From positions 47,975,250 through 48,039,249 of the forward strand of contig OZ020613.1 in assembly GCA_963971575.1 (NCBI GenBank): a stretch of DNA of 64,000 nt. The letters are read 5' to 3'. The notes under the pieces were generated by a model. It ran no database searches, was not told the origin of the DNA, and saw only the letters and a list, made by a program, of their open reading frames with translations. The position numbers and the translations under genes are program-made. Shown piece by piece: positions 57,001 to 64,000 of the stretch (position 1 is its first letter; the number at the start of each line of letters is the position of its first letter). Source of the DNA: Liopterus haemorrhoidalis (lineage: Eukaryota; Arthropoda; Insecta; Coleoptera; Dytiscidae).

Positions 57001-59017
57001 CTAGATTAAAAAAATCGCAGTTATCTTATTCCGCTGGTATTAAAAAGAAAGTTGGTCAATCTAATTTTCGTTACTTCATTCCTGTTTTGTTTAATTTCTT
57101 TGTTAATAAGGAGTCGGTAGATAATTTTATGAATATGCTTTCTCGTAATCATAATCAATATATTGTTAAAGTCAAGAAATTTTTGCATGGTGTTTCGGAA
57201 GACTGCCTCAAAGAAATCCTACACGGAAACGGTTATTACATGTGAAATATCCTAATACGAGTATGTAAGCTCTGGAAAAAAGTGCTGAGAGATGAATATT
57301 CTGAGCAATAAATAGTAAACGCAATAATGTCTTTTTACCTAATAGTTTTGTAATTTAAATGAAAACAAATATTTATGTTCCTATATTTATTAATACTTTT
57401 TTTTTGGTAAAAGTGCATTTTAGCTATTTTCTACTACGCATGCGCCAAATGTGTTCATTTGTCCTGACGAAACAGGTACATCGTTGCCAAATGTACAGAT
57501 GATTCAAAATGAAAATGGAATCTGGCACAGCTAAAATGGCAGAGAAGCTTTGTACTAAGCGTTATGAAAATGTATACTCTATTTTAAAGTTTCTATGTAT
57601 TTTCCACAAACATTATACAAAGTTATAAGAAAATAAATTATCTAAAAAAAACATGTATTATAATTTGTTATTACAATTTTAAAACACAAATTTGAATATA
57701 AAATTTGAAAATAAAAGAAACATGATACTGTTATTGGACTTATAACTTAAAATTCAAATCAATATTCCCGGTATAAAATTAAAAACTTAATATTTAGAAC
57801 AATTTTTCTGGAAATATATTATGAGCACATATATTAGGGTTAAAATATTTTAAAATAAAAGACAAATATATTTTTATTACATTTATTTTAACAACCAGGG
57901 CTTCGAACTGTAATTTTTTTCGTTTCGGTTTTTGTTCCGGTTCAATTAAAAAAATTAATATCGGTTCGGTTCCGGTTTTCGTTCCGGCAAAAATAACGAT
58001 TTTTTTCGGTTTTCAGTTCAGTTCCAAATGATACATTTTTAAATGCTTTTATTTGTATTAGAAATTTATTTCCTACTATAATTTAGAAGAACATTTTATT
58101 CCTTATTTTGTAATAAACATACCAAGGCCGCTGTCGGGGGGGGGCTTCTGAGCGTTCAACCCCCCTCCCCCCAAAATAATAGAAGCGCATTTTTTTTAAC
58201 TTATCAGTTAAAAAATTACGATTTTTTTCTGCTCATCAGTTTAAAAAATAATCTTAAATAAAATGTATTTTATATTCACACTCATAAACATTATCTGAAC
58301 CGAAATAAACCGATATTTTTTTTCGGTTCAGCTCCGGTTTTCGTTCCGACAAAAATAACGGTTTTTTTCGGTTTTCGGTTCAGTTCCGGTTCGAAGCCCT
58401 GTTAACAACTGACAAACACGTGCCTATACATACACCCTCATTTTTTAAATATGGACTCGTCCGACCAATATTTAGAAACTTCTGATCGTTCCAAGTCGGG
58501 TATATTCGTAATTTATTTTGCATTCTGTAGCCATCTATCAATATCTACTTCGCTATCTACATTCAAAATCACATTTGGCAATGATGTATCTGTTTTGTCA
58601 GAACAAATGAACACAGTTGGCGCATGCGTAGTAGAAAATAGCTAAAGTGCACTTTTACCTTTTTTTTTTTTTGTCTATGTTATTTTATTTATTTTTCAAG
58701 GTTTCACAAGGAGCAACAAGACTGTCTGTCTTAGCTTTTTGTGATTCCTCGCGACTGTTTGTTTTGTATTATTATTGTATTTTTTTTTAAATTAATTTTT
58801 TAATGTGCATATCGTGGCATTATATATTTATGTCACTGTATGTATATGTACAATTATTTTGTGAATAAACATAAACATAAAAATATGTTCTTACCAATTC
58901 CGGAATTAATAATATTAATCTGGAATAGTAGTTAATATTTTCACATCTGCTATAAAGTCGTCGTAAATGATTCTCATGTTTCAGGCAAATACAACAAATA
59001 TCTGTTATAAAATACAT
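41399..59017 (-). CDS. Gene E: ZAD-C2H2 zinc-finger protein, 8 canonical fingers (5 exons)
   Basis: Proposed exons are 59017-58895, 54195-53871, 48916-48794, 47798-47640 and 42276-41399. They total 1608 nt, or 535 residues, with consistent donors (GTAAG, GTATC, GTCAGT, GTCAGT) and phases 0, 1, 1, 1. The ZAD is MYFITDICCICLKHENHL plus AAICVECCSTVDSF and FREQC. The two linker exons carry EEIYIKSEPVDTR and IKPE. The finger exon starts with a degenerate finger that lacks its first Cys (SNNCKKTF), followed by eight canonical fingers. The introns are long because of a LINE, mariner, hAT and other insertions, about 17.6 kb in all. No lesion was found in the coding exons. Confidence 0.82.
42681..43680 (+). 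mobile_element. 1-kb Tc1/mariner-like element with ~250-bp inverted ends
   Basis: TA flanks both sides (42679-42680, 43681-43682). The left end CAAGGTGTCCTAGCCAAGTG matches the inverted right end CAGGGTGTCCCAGCCAAGTG. The similarity continues about 250 bp inward with a replaced block on the left. Between the arms is a transposase remnant. A related single end is at about 50690-50876. Confidence 0.75.
43141..43430 (+). pseudogene. DDE transposase fragment in the 1-kb element
   Basis: The frame at 43141 encodes KILWTDEANFTNTGVFNRNN, then HLWTRENTHAFRTV. A frameshift near 43290 moves to INVWFGVLGNTVIGPYLHEG and LTTVKYFIFLEN. This is the catalytic core around the second Asp (TDEANF) of an insect Tc1/mariner-like transposase. 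The N-terminal DNA-binding part is missing. Confidence 0.7.
43685..44335. other. Gene E intron 4 DNA, partly GC-rich and unassigned
   Basis: Positions 43695-43790 are an inverted, diverged piece of the dispersed repeat ('gtacagacatacagacatga'). Positions 43900-44160 are richer in CG dinucleotides and carry 'tcgactcga' twice. No coding or mobile signature was found. Confidence 0.35.
44340..46985 (-). mobile_element. CR1-like LINE: esterase-like ORF1 end, endonuclease, RT cut after YADD
   Basis: The 5' end lies in ORF1. An open frame from about 46985 and from 46760 to 46449 ends in HGLHLNITGKSKLLQFI, the C-terminal signature of SGNH-esterase-like ORF1 proteins. ORF2 (46429-44333, 698 codons) has an intact endonuclease (LNIQSIRNK, TEYWL, CGDFNVNF, FSDHNGI) and RT (FLDLSKAFDCISH, FGVPQGSVLGPLLF, YADDTTVL). 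It stops at KLSIN, right after the catalytic region, where sequence changes to ATAAATATTATTATTAAA. The 3' part is therefore missing. Confidence 0.8.
46983..47055. repeat. (ATAA)n microsatellite
   Basis: About 15 units of taaa/ataa with minor interruptions. The run continues after the MITE at 47444-47460, so the MITE sits within it. Confidence 0.85.
47056..47441. mobile_element. MITE with CCGTATATTCCGGCGTATAA ends
   Basis: CCGTATATTCCGGCGTATAA is present at the left and inverted at the right, with TA at both junctions. An internal 'atccggcgtataacacgcac' near 47352 repeats part of the terminus. No transposase is present. It interrupts an (ATAA)n run inside gene E intron 4. Confidence 0.7.
48330..48775. 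repeat. Probable pogo-like MITE
   Basis: 'gtcggattaccgagttctcc' with 'ggattactgaa' on the left, and 'gtattatcgagagtatactg' on the right (48749-48770), resemble pogo/Tigger ends ('cagtatactctcgataat' inverted). The interior is AT-rich and non-coding. Confidence 0.45.
49140..49312. repeat. Short tandem repeat, ~2.5 units of ~70 bp
   Basis: 'ctaccgttatg' or 'ctacctttatg', then 'ctttgttgctgtgcgccaaa' and 'aactaactaa', recur in order near 49170, 49231 and 49301. Confidence 0.7.
49350..50511 (-). mobile_element. hAT element with decayed transposase and perfect 8-bp duplication
   Basis: The element starts CAGTGGTTCCCAACC and ends GGTTGGGAACCACTG. atctagag lies at 49342-49349 and again at 50512-50519. 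The minus strand encodes pieces of a hAT transposase of the ZBED5/GTF2IRD2-like type: NHTEIRWLSRGKVLSRILQL (50109-50408) and SLDEFWISAQQECPQISK followed by a frameshifted C-terminus (about 49660-49830). The rest of the transposase is missing or frameshifted. It lies in gene E intron 2. Confidence 0.85.
50520..50650 (+). pseudogene. Possible LINE C-terminal fragment
   Basis: The plus frame DTSSADRIFTIQRRAAKYID, then GITYRVDC, resembles the region after the RT in CR1/Jockey polyproteins ('iF.lQkRAvR.i.g'). It is too short for firm assignment. The hAT element inserted at its left edge. Confidence 0.35.
50690..50876. repeat. Single inverted-repeat end of the 42681-type element
   Basis: 'gcacttggctgggacacact' followed by gta at 50851-50876, and the upstream 'ttcattttcaaaataac', match the right arm at 43575-43682. 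No left arm was found, so this is a solo end or truncated copy. Confidence 0.5.
50926..52065 (+). repeat. Dispersed repeat with tRNA-like module, copy 2 (longest)
   Basis: The order is: 'ttagggttttgtaggtatga' hairpin start, (GTCT)n at about 50977-51027, a body with 'ttgaaatttggcatgcttat', a tRNA-like block at 51508-51570 (A-box-like 'ttggtgcaatggttacgg', B-box-like 'gagttcaaatccc'), then a 3' body ending 'cagcattccgccttcactta'. The ends match copy 3. There is no coding frame. It may be a composite SINE or a non-autonomous relative of a LINE. Confidence 0.75.
52070..52890. other. AT-rich spacer between repeat copies
   Basis: No gene or mobile signature. 'tagggtgaccagacgtact' at 52887 resembles a hAT MITE end abutting the start of copy 3. 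Confidence 0.35.
52903..53772 (+). repeat. Dispersed repeat with tRNA-like module, copy 3
   Basis: Same start and body as copies 1 and 2. The tRNA-like block (53459-53540) differs: 'tggcgtaacgggttagagcg', a spacer, then 'gggtttcgagttcgagtac'. The 3' body ends 'cataccgccttcacttat', immediately before gene E exon 2. Confidence 0.75.
54534..55315 (-). mobile_element. Degenerate mariner element
   Basis: TA flanks the inverted ends (GGTCGTCAAGGATGAAATTTG and a near copy inverted). On the minus strand the transposase begins near 55120 (IRTIMRYEFLRGTTASQTAR), skips the middle, and resumes with LRAEIYCN, then TPILLHDNARPHTAQMT near 54850-54780. Stops and shifts throughout. It lies in the gene E intron between the ZAD exons. 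Confidence 0.75.
55322..55851 (-). pseudogene. C-terminal piece of a plant-type (Stowaway/Osmar-like) mariner transposase
   Basis: The plus-strand end 'ctccctccgtccgaaaatat' is the terminal motif best known from plant Stowaway and mariner-like elements. The adjacent minus-strand frame (55847-55434, 137 codons, intact) contains QPPNSPDCNVLNFRFFNSLQ, then SLQHTASTNTIDELTECVQN and NYKIPYI-like NSYKIPYINMAKLLHRG. This matches the C-terminus of plant mariner-like transposases (QPPNSPDLNVLDLGFF, SLQ, YKIPHM). The catalytic N-terminal two thirds and the other end are missing. It directly follows the mariner at 54534-55315. Confidence 0.72.
56005..56060 (+). repeat. Short piece of the dispersed repeat 5' end
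   Basis: 'gattttgtaggtaaaactct' and 'ccgtcattttgtcgtctgtc' match the start of the repeat copies at 50926 and 52903. Confidence 0.55.
56190..57350 (+). mobile_element. 5'-truncated CR1/Jockey-superfamily LINE
   Basis: An open RT frame runs from about 56196 to 57245, then a short 3' UTR. The family is shared with 20935-22737: both have YADDTVL, LNYKKT and (K/N)V(D/N)(N/D)..YLGV. Everything upstream of SRLVSCGVPQG is missing. It lies in gene E intron 1, opposite to the gene. Confidence 0.8.
56196..57245 (+). CDS. LINE reverse transcriptase C-terminal half, frame intact
   Basis: About 350 codons without a stop: CGVPQGSILGPILFLVYIND, SYADDTVLYASG, TLNYKKTHFIAF, then a thumb and C-terminal domain with QSIISYGILVWGGAGKMLIK and GKCRRYPSRELF, ending GNGYYM. 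The catalytic YADD is present, but the first Asp motif (DLxKAFD), endonuclease and start codon are absent. Not autonomous. Confidence 0.8.
   Translation, partial: EIGGEFSNSRLVSCGVPQGSILGPILFLVYINDLLKYNFLEGSLISYADDTVLYASGTTWEEVSSKIVDILAYIQNWLDKNILTLNYKKTHFIAFSRYNSNTFPINELIIHKFNCSKNDCNCSTTIKKVNDIKYLGVQIDSKLNWNCHITALINKIRKFIYIFINLKKKMKLNNLKIIYFSFIQSIISYGILVWGGAGKMLIKKIETAQKMILKIMYGKCRRYPSRELFMELNIFTINHLYCLSIYRYIYKNKQYLHGLLSMPLHAYSTRLKKSQLSYSAGIKKKVGQSNFRYFIPVLFNFFVNKESVDNFMNMLSRNHNQYIVKVKKFLHGVSEDCLKEILHGNGYYM
57406..58659. mobile_element. Long-inverted-repeat element split by a hAT MITE
   Basis: About 95 bp at each end are inverted copies, starting GGTAAAAGTGCATTTTAGCT and including 'tctactacgcatgcgccaa' and 'tgttcatttgt'. 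Poly(T) abuts both ends. There is no transposase. The hAT MITE at 57896-58401 sits inside. A frame at 58451-58645 within the right arm is not recognised. Confidence 0.7.
57896..58401. mobile_element. hAT MITE with perfect 8-bp duplication
   Basis: The element runs from CAGGGCTTCGAACTG to GGTTCGAAGCCCTG. ttaacaac is duplicated at 57888-57895 and 58402-58409. The interior is made of 'cggttttcgttccggcaaaa'-type repeats near both ends and a G9/C6 block at 58136-58172. Confidence 0.85.
58680..58884 (+). mobile_element. Probable LINE 3' end with ATAAAC tail
   Basis: The sequence ends in 'gtgaataaacataaacataa', a short tandem tail of the kind seen on LINE 3' ends. The tail stops about 10 bp from the donor of gene E exon 1. 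No protein-coding part is present. Confidence 0.4.
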
Positions 59018-59750
59018 TAGAACTGGATTCTTTAAAATAATAAATTCTTTAAATTTTTAAAGCAGCAAATATATGTATTCTTGATAATTACCTAATTTTA
59101 AATATTGAATATGTAGCAGTCCGTGCGAGCCATAGTAATACTCCACAGAACCAGTGTTGCCATATCTGAAAATCCATATTGTCACGTCAAAAATTCAGTA
59201 TATGTTATTCCAAACCTTTAAGCGGAACTAAATTTGAAATCTAGCTTTTGGTCGTTTTGTTTAAGCTTTGTAAATCAAACTTATTTTCATGGAGATACAA
59301 GTGGGAGGGGGGGGGGGGTGCGCAAGATATGAAACTACTTGTCACCACAGCATGGAGGTACAAGTAAAGGGGATATACACTTATAGTTAAGTATAAAATG
59401 ATTATTAAAATATGTATACGGGTAAACAATGTGAATGTTTCTATGAATAAAATAGAAAACATGTATATTAATATATTTTAAAACAATATAAATTTATATT
59501 TACCTGTGGAAAGTTACACCAGCTTCTCACTACGACTTTTACAATTTAATATGACACAATTCACCAGTCTTTATTAAACATATCTTTAAAAGACGTTTAT
59601 AATATGAACGGGAAATGTTGACACCACTATGTTTGCCACCAAACAAAGGCCGACTTGCTTCACCCCGCTATACAAGCTGTGATTCGGTATTACGTCTCCC
59701 CTCTACTTGTACCTTTATCCTTATTTTAATATTTTTAGGTTAAGATGTTG
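59018..59750. other. Upstream flank of gene E
   Basis: This should hold the gene E promoter. No core element could be called with confidence. A G-run at 59309-59319 and homology to the gene A upstream flank (59205-59250 with 8905-8950) are visible. Confidence 0.35.
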
Positions 59751-59754
59751 TATA

Positions 59755-59850
59755 ATATAACACCTTCTTCTAAGTGTATACTTGAAGGAGAGAAGTTGTT
59801 AAACGCCGGTCATGTTATATTATACGGAATTTCGGGGAAAAAATTATTAG
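59755..59850 (+). pseudogene. Second LNAGH-type conserved fragment, upstream of gene E
   Basis: The plus frame MLYNITPSSKCILEGEKLLN, then AGHVILYGISGKK, parallels 8336-8400 upstream of gene A. A stop follows soon after. The position is equivalent: divergent, about 740 bp before the ZAD first exon. Confidence 0.4.
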
Positions 59851-60239
59851 CATGTTGACATATGTGGGTTATGTTTACAAACAAGCAGTCACCACCTCAC
59901 AAAGTTACTGGAAAATTAAAACTGCAAGATATCTTGCACCTGTAAACCGCAACCTTTATTAGAAACTCGCTGCCTAAAAAAATATATCAAAAATAAAAGC
60001 AAACACTTCAGTGAAGCTGCATCAGAAAATCTACGTACAAATTTTGAGATACAGGTAGATATTAAATTATGCTCGAGAAGGATTTTTATAATTGGGTATT
60101 TCTTATTTGTTGATTTTTTTCAATAAATACTAATTTGTTAAATATTAATAAGTTAACAATATTGATGTAATCTGTAGCTTTGAAATGCTTTTAGCACACT
60201 CACTATTTTTCCCGTATTTATAGCATTTTCCCATCCTTT

Positions 60240-60835
60240 TTTTTTCTTATTTATCTCTCCCACAACACCAAATATATTTATTATTATCACAATATGTTTT
60301 TCATTTGGAAAAAATCAGCGGTGGCCACCACAGGACCGACAACCATCATAAAGTAATGGCTTGTTTAATTTATGCTGCATTACCAAATAAATGTCTCAAA
60401 CAAAAGTTGTTATTGCTTTTATAGCAACTTTTGTTAAATAATTTTTTTCGAAATATTTCTCTGTTGCGAAATATTCGCAAAAATCTTAAAACTGACACGA
60501 GTAAACTCCCATTTATAGTCAATCGATTTTTACCAAAAGTTGATCAACTTTTGTGATGTCAAAAGCTTAAATATGAAGTTTCATAAAAATCCGTTTAGCA
60601 GATCATGCTAAAAATAGTAAAAATGTTATGTACAGACCTCAATTCGTGGAGATCCATCGAAATCACGAAATTTCAAAATCGGTATGATCACAATACCTCC
60701 CTTATATATGTTGGTGGTCGGTAAAACAGTAAGTGAATGTCTTTCACTTCTTTTCCTAAGGTAACAACTAAATACACTGCAGTTTGTGTTATGACAACTC
60801 ATTATAACACAAAATAATATGAAAAAGAATAACAG
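60240..60835 (-). pseudogene. THAP-domain exon interrupted by a small insertion
   Basis: The minus frame from about 60815 encodes MSCHNTNCSVFSCYLRKRSE, then RHSLTVLP. After the insertion, FFPNEKHIVIIINIFGVVGE and INKKKKGW follow at 60316-60240. This parallels the copy at 456-610 in both blocks. An insert at about 60334-60722 has inverted ends ('gaccgacaaccatcata' against 'accgaccaccaacatat'). Confidence 0.45.
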
Positions 60836-60939
60836 TTGCTATCAAAAGTTAATGTTACAAACAAACTGCAACACTAAGTTTAAACGCGATAGAAACAACA
60901 CGAGGTAATCACTTGTAAACAATAAACAGTTACTCGTTC

Positions 60940-62810
60940 CACTAGTTCAAATGCTGTCCGCCTGGTGTCACTTCATAGCGCTGTTGAGCCCAATAGCTAC
61001 GATTGGTGTACAATTGAACAACAATTTATCTTTTTCACTAATTTGTATTGTATCTAACAAAAACAGGACCGTTAAGACAAAAATTAAAAAACTGTACCTA
61101 AAATTAAACTATGAAAATTATAAAAGATCTTAAACTATACTTCATTTTTTTTTTAAGAATAGAGTTTGGGCAATATAGGAGCTATTTCGATCTTGTTTTT
61201 AATTGGTTAAGATCTTGGAAAAGTTTACACTGTAGAAAAATAGATTTCTGTCTCAACTTATTTTATTTGTGTCTATTTATTTTAACTCAAATTTGTAAAC
61301 AAAAGTGTACAAACTAAGTTTACAGTGAATATATTACTACCTATTATTTCTAATAAGTAAAACGGAGGTATATGTTTAAATAATGTTAGAATATAAAAGC
61401 CAGAGAATAAAGAGATTTGAAATAAATTTAGAATATATATATTAAGAGAAAATTTTAAAATGAAGTCGTCTGAAAATGAATTAATGTAAGTACACCTCTG
61501 GTACCAAAAACAACAGATGTTTTACTGTCAACTGTCATATTCTTTGCTGTCAACGAGCGCCATTTTAATAATTTGTGTTGTGTTATAGTGTCGATTAAAT
61601 ATAGACTTGAAGTTAAGAAGAATCTATTGATGATTCGGACGGATTTCCAATATTACTTTATATATTTTTCTTAATTATTTTTTATAAGTTTTCTATAAGC
61701 CGTCTCAATTTGTAATACGAAACTAGATTTGGTTACTTTGGTGACTATTGTGGTGTAAACATACTTTGGCGTATCCGTGTGAACCAATACTGTGATAATA
61801 TTATAAATGTACTGTCAATATACAACATAAAAAATTAACTTTCCCTGTTAGTTACGTATTACAAAATGAGACAGATAATATAAATAATAAATTTTAATCA
61901 CATTTTGAATTGTTATATTATTTTGTATGTGACAGGTTTGTATAAATAATATATTTTAATTAAATTTTAAATTATTTGAAAATAATAAAATAGAATTATT
62001 GAACTTATTTTTAATTAATTTTAATTATTGAACTGTTCATTTATCTATATTTTACAATTTATTTAGAAAATATCTATTTTAAAAACATTAATTTTGACAC
62101 ATCAAATTTTAATTTACCGAAAATGTATTTAATTTTAAATTATAAACTTTAAATTGATACAGTGTGAAACCGGCCACGCTCGCAGCGCCAACAACTTCGT
62201 TCTTAAAAAAATAGAGTATAGACATCAAACTATAAAAACAAAGAGTCCAAATATTACATACTATATTAACACACAAAATACAATTGTTTATACACAAAAA
62301 CGCGACATAAATTGTCTCGAATGCACGCAATACATAAGAATCATATAGAAAACACGTAATATTTTTTCTAAGCACAGTTCGATCTAAATGTCGTGACAGG
62401 GTGTGAACTCTGCGCGAGAAATTAGTAATAGGGATATTAATCTTTGACAAATTGCATTCTTGAAAAATATGTCTGTATAAAAACAACATATTTGTACATA
62501 CTTTTAAAATTATACTTTTTTCGGTTATATGTTATTTTATTAAGCACTTCATATTGCTTATAAGTTATTAGACAAATAAGCTTTCTTATTAGAGATTAAG
62601 TACCTACGGGGTGGAACTCTTAAAAAAAATATATGTTATTTGGTATATTTGAAAATATATGGTATCACACTGATCAATATTTACATGTACAGCTAGTAGG
62701 AAAATATTCTAAATATTTCCCTACTGTTAGGGCTACTCATCCCTCAAGTAGGATTTGCGTCAATGTACAATAATATTTAAATGGTGACTTAAGTCCTAAA
62801 AAATTCATCT
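60940..62810. other. Long AT-rich interval without a recognisable gene
   Basis: Positions 60940-61000 belong to the THAP-unit flank. The rest shows only short open frames of no known family, including 62109-62489 on the minus strand. 'tatcacactgatcaatattt' at about 62663 recalls the 'tatcacactgatcacattt' found in every finger of this family and may be a finger fossil. The 3' UTR of gene F is expected at the right end. Confidence 0.35.
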
Positions 62811-63870
62811 TCTTTTGTGATGATAGTCTTCACTTGATGCATACACTCTTACAATTTAATATTAATATTCTTTCAATATTTGCTTCACAGTTTACTCTCA
62901 ATGTCTTCGTTTGTGTCTTTTGAGTGATGATAACTCTGAAAATGCTTTATCACACTGATCACATTTGAATGTTCTCTCTCCAGAATGTATGGGTTTGTGA
63001 TAATGAAGATGTGCTGATTGTGAAAATGCTTTATCACATGGATCACATTTGTATGGTTTTTCTCCAGAATATATTCTTTTGTGATTTTTTAGTTTTGATG
63101 AACCTGAAAATGCTTTATTACACTGATCACATTCGAATGGTTTTTTCCCGGAATGTATTCTTTTGTGTCTAATAACACTTCCTAGCTGCGAAAATGCTTT
63201 ATCACACTGATCACATTTAAATGGTTTCTCCCCAGAATGTACTCGTTCATGATTGATGAGTTGTTTTAATTCTGCAAATGCTTTACCACACTTTTGTGAT
63301 GATACTCTTCACTTGATGCATACACTCTTACAATTTAATATCAATATTGTTTCAATATTTGCTTCACAGTTTACTCTCAATGTCTTCGTTTGTGTCTTTT
63401 GAGTGATGATAACTCTGAAAATGCTTTACCACACTGATCACATTTGAATGGTTTTTCTCCAGAATGAGTTCTTTTGTGATTTTTCAGTTTTGATCGCTCT
63501 ATAAATGCTTTATCACACTGATCACATTTGAATGTTCTCTCTCCAGAATGTATGGGTTTGTGATATTGAAGATGTGCTGATTGTGAAAATGCTTTATCAC
63601 ATTGATCACATTTGTATGGTTTTTCTCCAGAATGTATTCTTTTGTGATTTTTTAGTTTTGATGAATCTGAAAATGCTTTATTACACTGATCACATTCGAA
63701 TGGTTTCTCCCCGGAATGTATTCTTTTGTGTCTAATAACACTCCCTAGCTGCGAAAATGCTTTATCACACTGATCACATTTAAATGGTTTCTCCCCAGAA
63801 TGTACTCGTTCATGATTGATGAGTTGTTTTGATTGTGCAAATGCTTTACCACACTGATCACAGTTGAATG
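62811..63870 (-). repeat. Tandem partial duplication of the gene F 3' end
   Basis: Starting at 'cttttgtgatgata', about 480 bp (62811-63290) repeat the sequence that follows (63291 onward). The repeat includes 3' flank, the stop codon and five fingers. The junction at 63290 joins a finger ('accacact') directly to 3' flank. The left copy lacks one finger present in the right copy. Confidence 0.8.
62898..63290 (-). pseudogene. Headless duplicate of the gene F terminal fingers
   Basis: The frame is open from about 63287 to the stop at 62898-62900 and encodes five C2H2 fingers: KAFAELKQLINH, AFSQLGSVIRH, AFSGSSKLKNH, AFSQSAHLHYH and AFSELSSLKRHKRRH. The first is cut at the junction. It has no start codon and no visible splice acceptor. 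Small changes against the parent (GKKPF, RIYSGE, DPCDK) fit relaxed constraint. Splicing into it as an alternative 3' end cannot be excluded. Confidence 0.65.
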
Positions 63871-64000
63871 GTTTCTCTCCAGAATGTATTCGTTTGTGAC
63901 AAATGAGATGTGCTGACTGTGAAAATGTTTTATTACACAGTTTACAATTGAAAGGTTTTTCATTTGAATGTACTCGTTTATGTCTAATAAGAGATGATGG
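63377..64000 (-). CDS. Gene F: C2H2 zinc-finger protein, 3' part, off right edge
   Basis: The frame is open from the window edge to TGA at 63377-63379 and has no in-frame Met, as expected inside a terminal finger exon. It encodes the end of one finger (SSLIRHKRVH) and seven complete C2H2 fingers: NKTFSQSAHLICH, GKAFAQSKQLINH, DKAFSQLGSVIRH, NKAFSDSSKLKNH, DKAFSQSAHLQYH, DKAFIERSKLKNH and GKAFSELSSLKRH. The linkers are HSGEKPF. All zinc ligands are present. The strand and finger style match genes A-E, so a ZAD and linker exons are expected beyond the window. Two fingers repeat the helix segment KLKNHKR, a sign of array duplication. Confidence 0.8.
   Translation of the reverse strand, partial: PSSLIRHKRVHSNEKPFNCKLCNKTFSQSAHLICHKRIHSGEKPFNCDQCGKAFAQSKQLINHERVHSGEKPFKCDQCDKAFSQLGSVIRHKRIHSGEKPFECDQCNKAFSDSSKLKNHKRIHSGEKPYKCDQCDKAFSQSAHLQYHKPIHSGERTFKCDQCDKAFIERSKLKNHKRTHSGEKPFKCDQCGKAFSELSSLKRHKRRH

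Noticed and set aside
62109..62489. 126-codon minus-strand frame
   Set aside because: Biased AT-rich composition, no domain and no neighbour supporting a gene.

Overview
This is AT-rich insect nuclear DNA. The evidence is the spliced genes, the paired ZAD (zinc-finger-associated) domain and C2H2 finger arrays typical of arthropods, and a dense load of Jockey/CR1-type LINEs, mariner, hAT and Harbinger-like elements. The insect order cannot be fixed from sequence alone. All exon joins below were read by eye from splice signals and reading phase.

The backbone is a head-to-tail cluster of ZAD-C2H2 zinc-finger genes, all on the minus strand. From left to right they are: gene A (1030-7962, 10 fingers), gene B (16334-23827, a pseudogene with two nonsense codons), gene C (24972-30913, intact, 14 fingers), gene D (33056-37693, 6 fingers, no ZAD exon found), gene E (41399-59017, intact, 8 canonical fingers) and the 3' part of gene F (63377-64000, running off the right edge). 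Full members share one design. A 123-bp exon carries the first half of the ZAD, a second exon carries the second half plus an acidic linker, one or two small linker exons carry IKSE-type motifs, and one large terminal exon carries the fingers. The phases match across members (0, then 1 throughout), so linker exons can be gained, lost or fused without breaking frame. B and C are a tandem segmental duplication that also includes introns and flanks.

The rest is mostly mobile DNA, much of it inside the introns. It includes a nearly intact Jockey-type LINE (9321-13562), several truncated LINEs (20935-22737, 34945-36575, 44340-46985, 56190-57350), and RTE-like debris. DNA elements with readable ends and target duplications lie at 15124-15841, 15222-15557, 27467-27701, 32374-32761, 37881-39814, 42681-43680, 47056-47441, 49350-50511, 54534-55315 and 57896-58401. 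There is a 1-kb foldback element (28777-29799) and a fragment of a plant-type mariner transposase (55322-55851). A dispersed repeat of about 1 kb with a tRNA-like module in its middle recurs at 34045, 50926 and 52903, with diverged pieces in the B and C introns.

Broken THAP-domain exons and an associated conserved fragment recur near the 5' ends of the ZAD genes (456, 5582, 8600, 39850, 60240; and 8336, 59755). They suggest that the ancestral duplicated unit contained a neighbouring THAP gene or THAP-transposase element.
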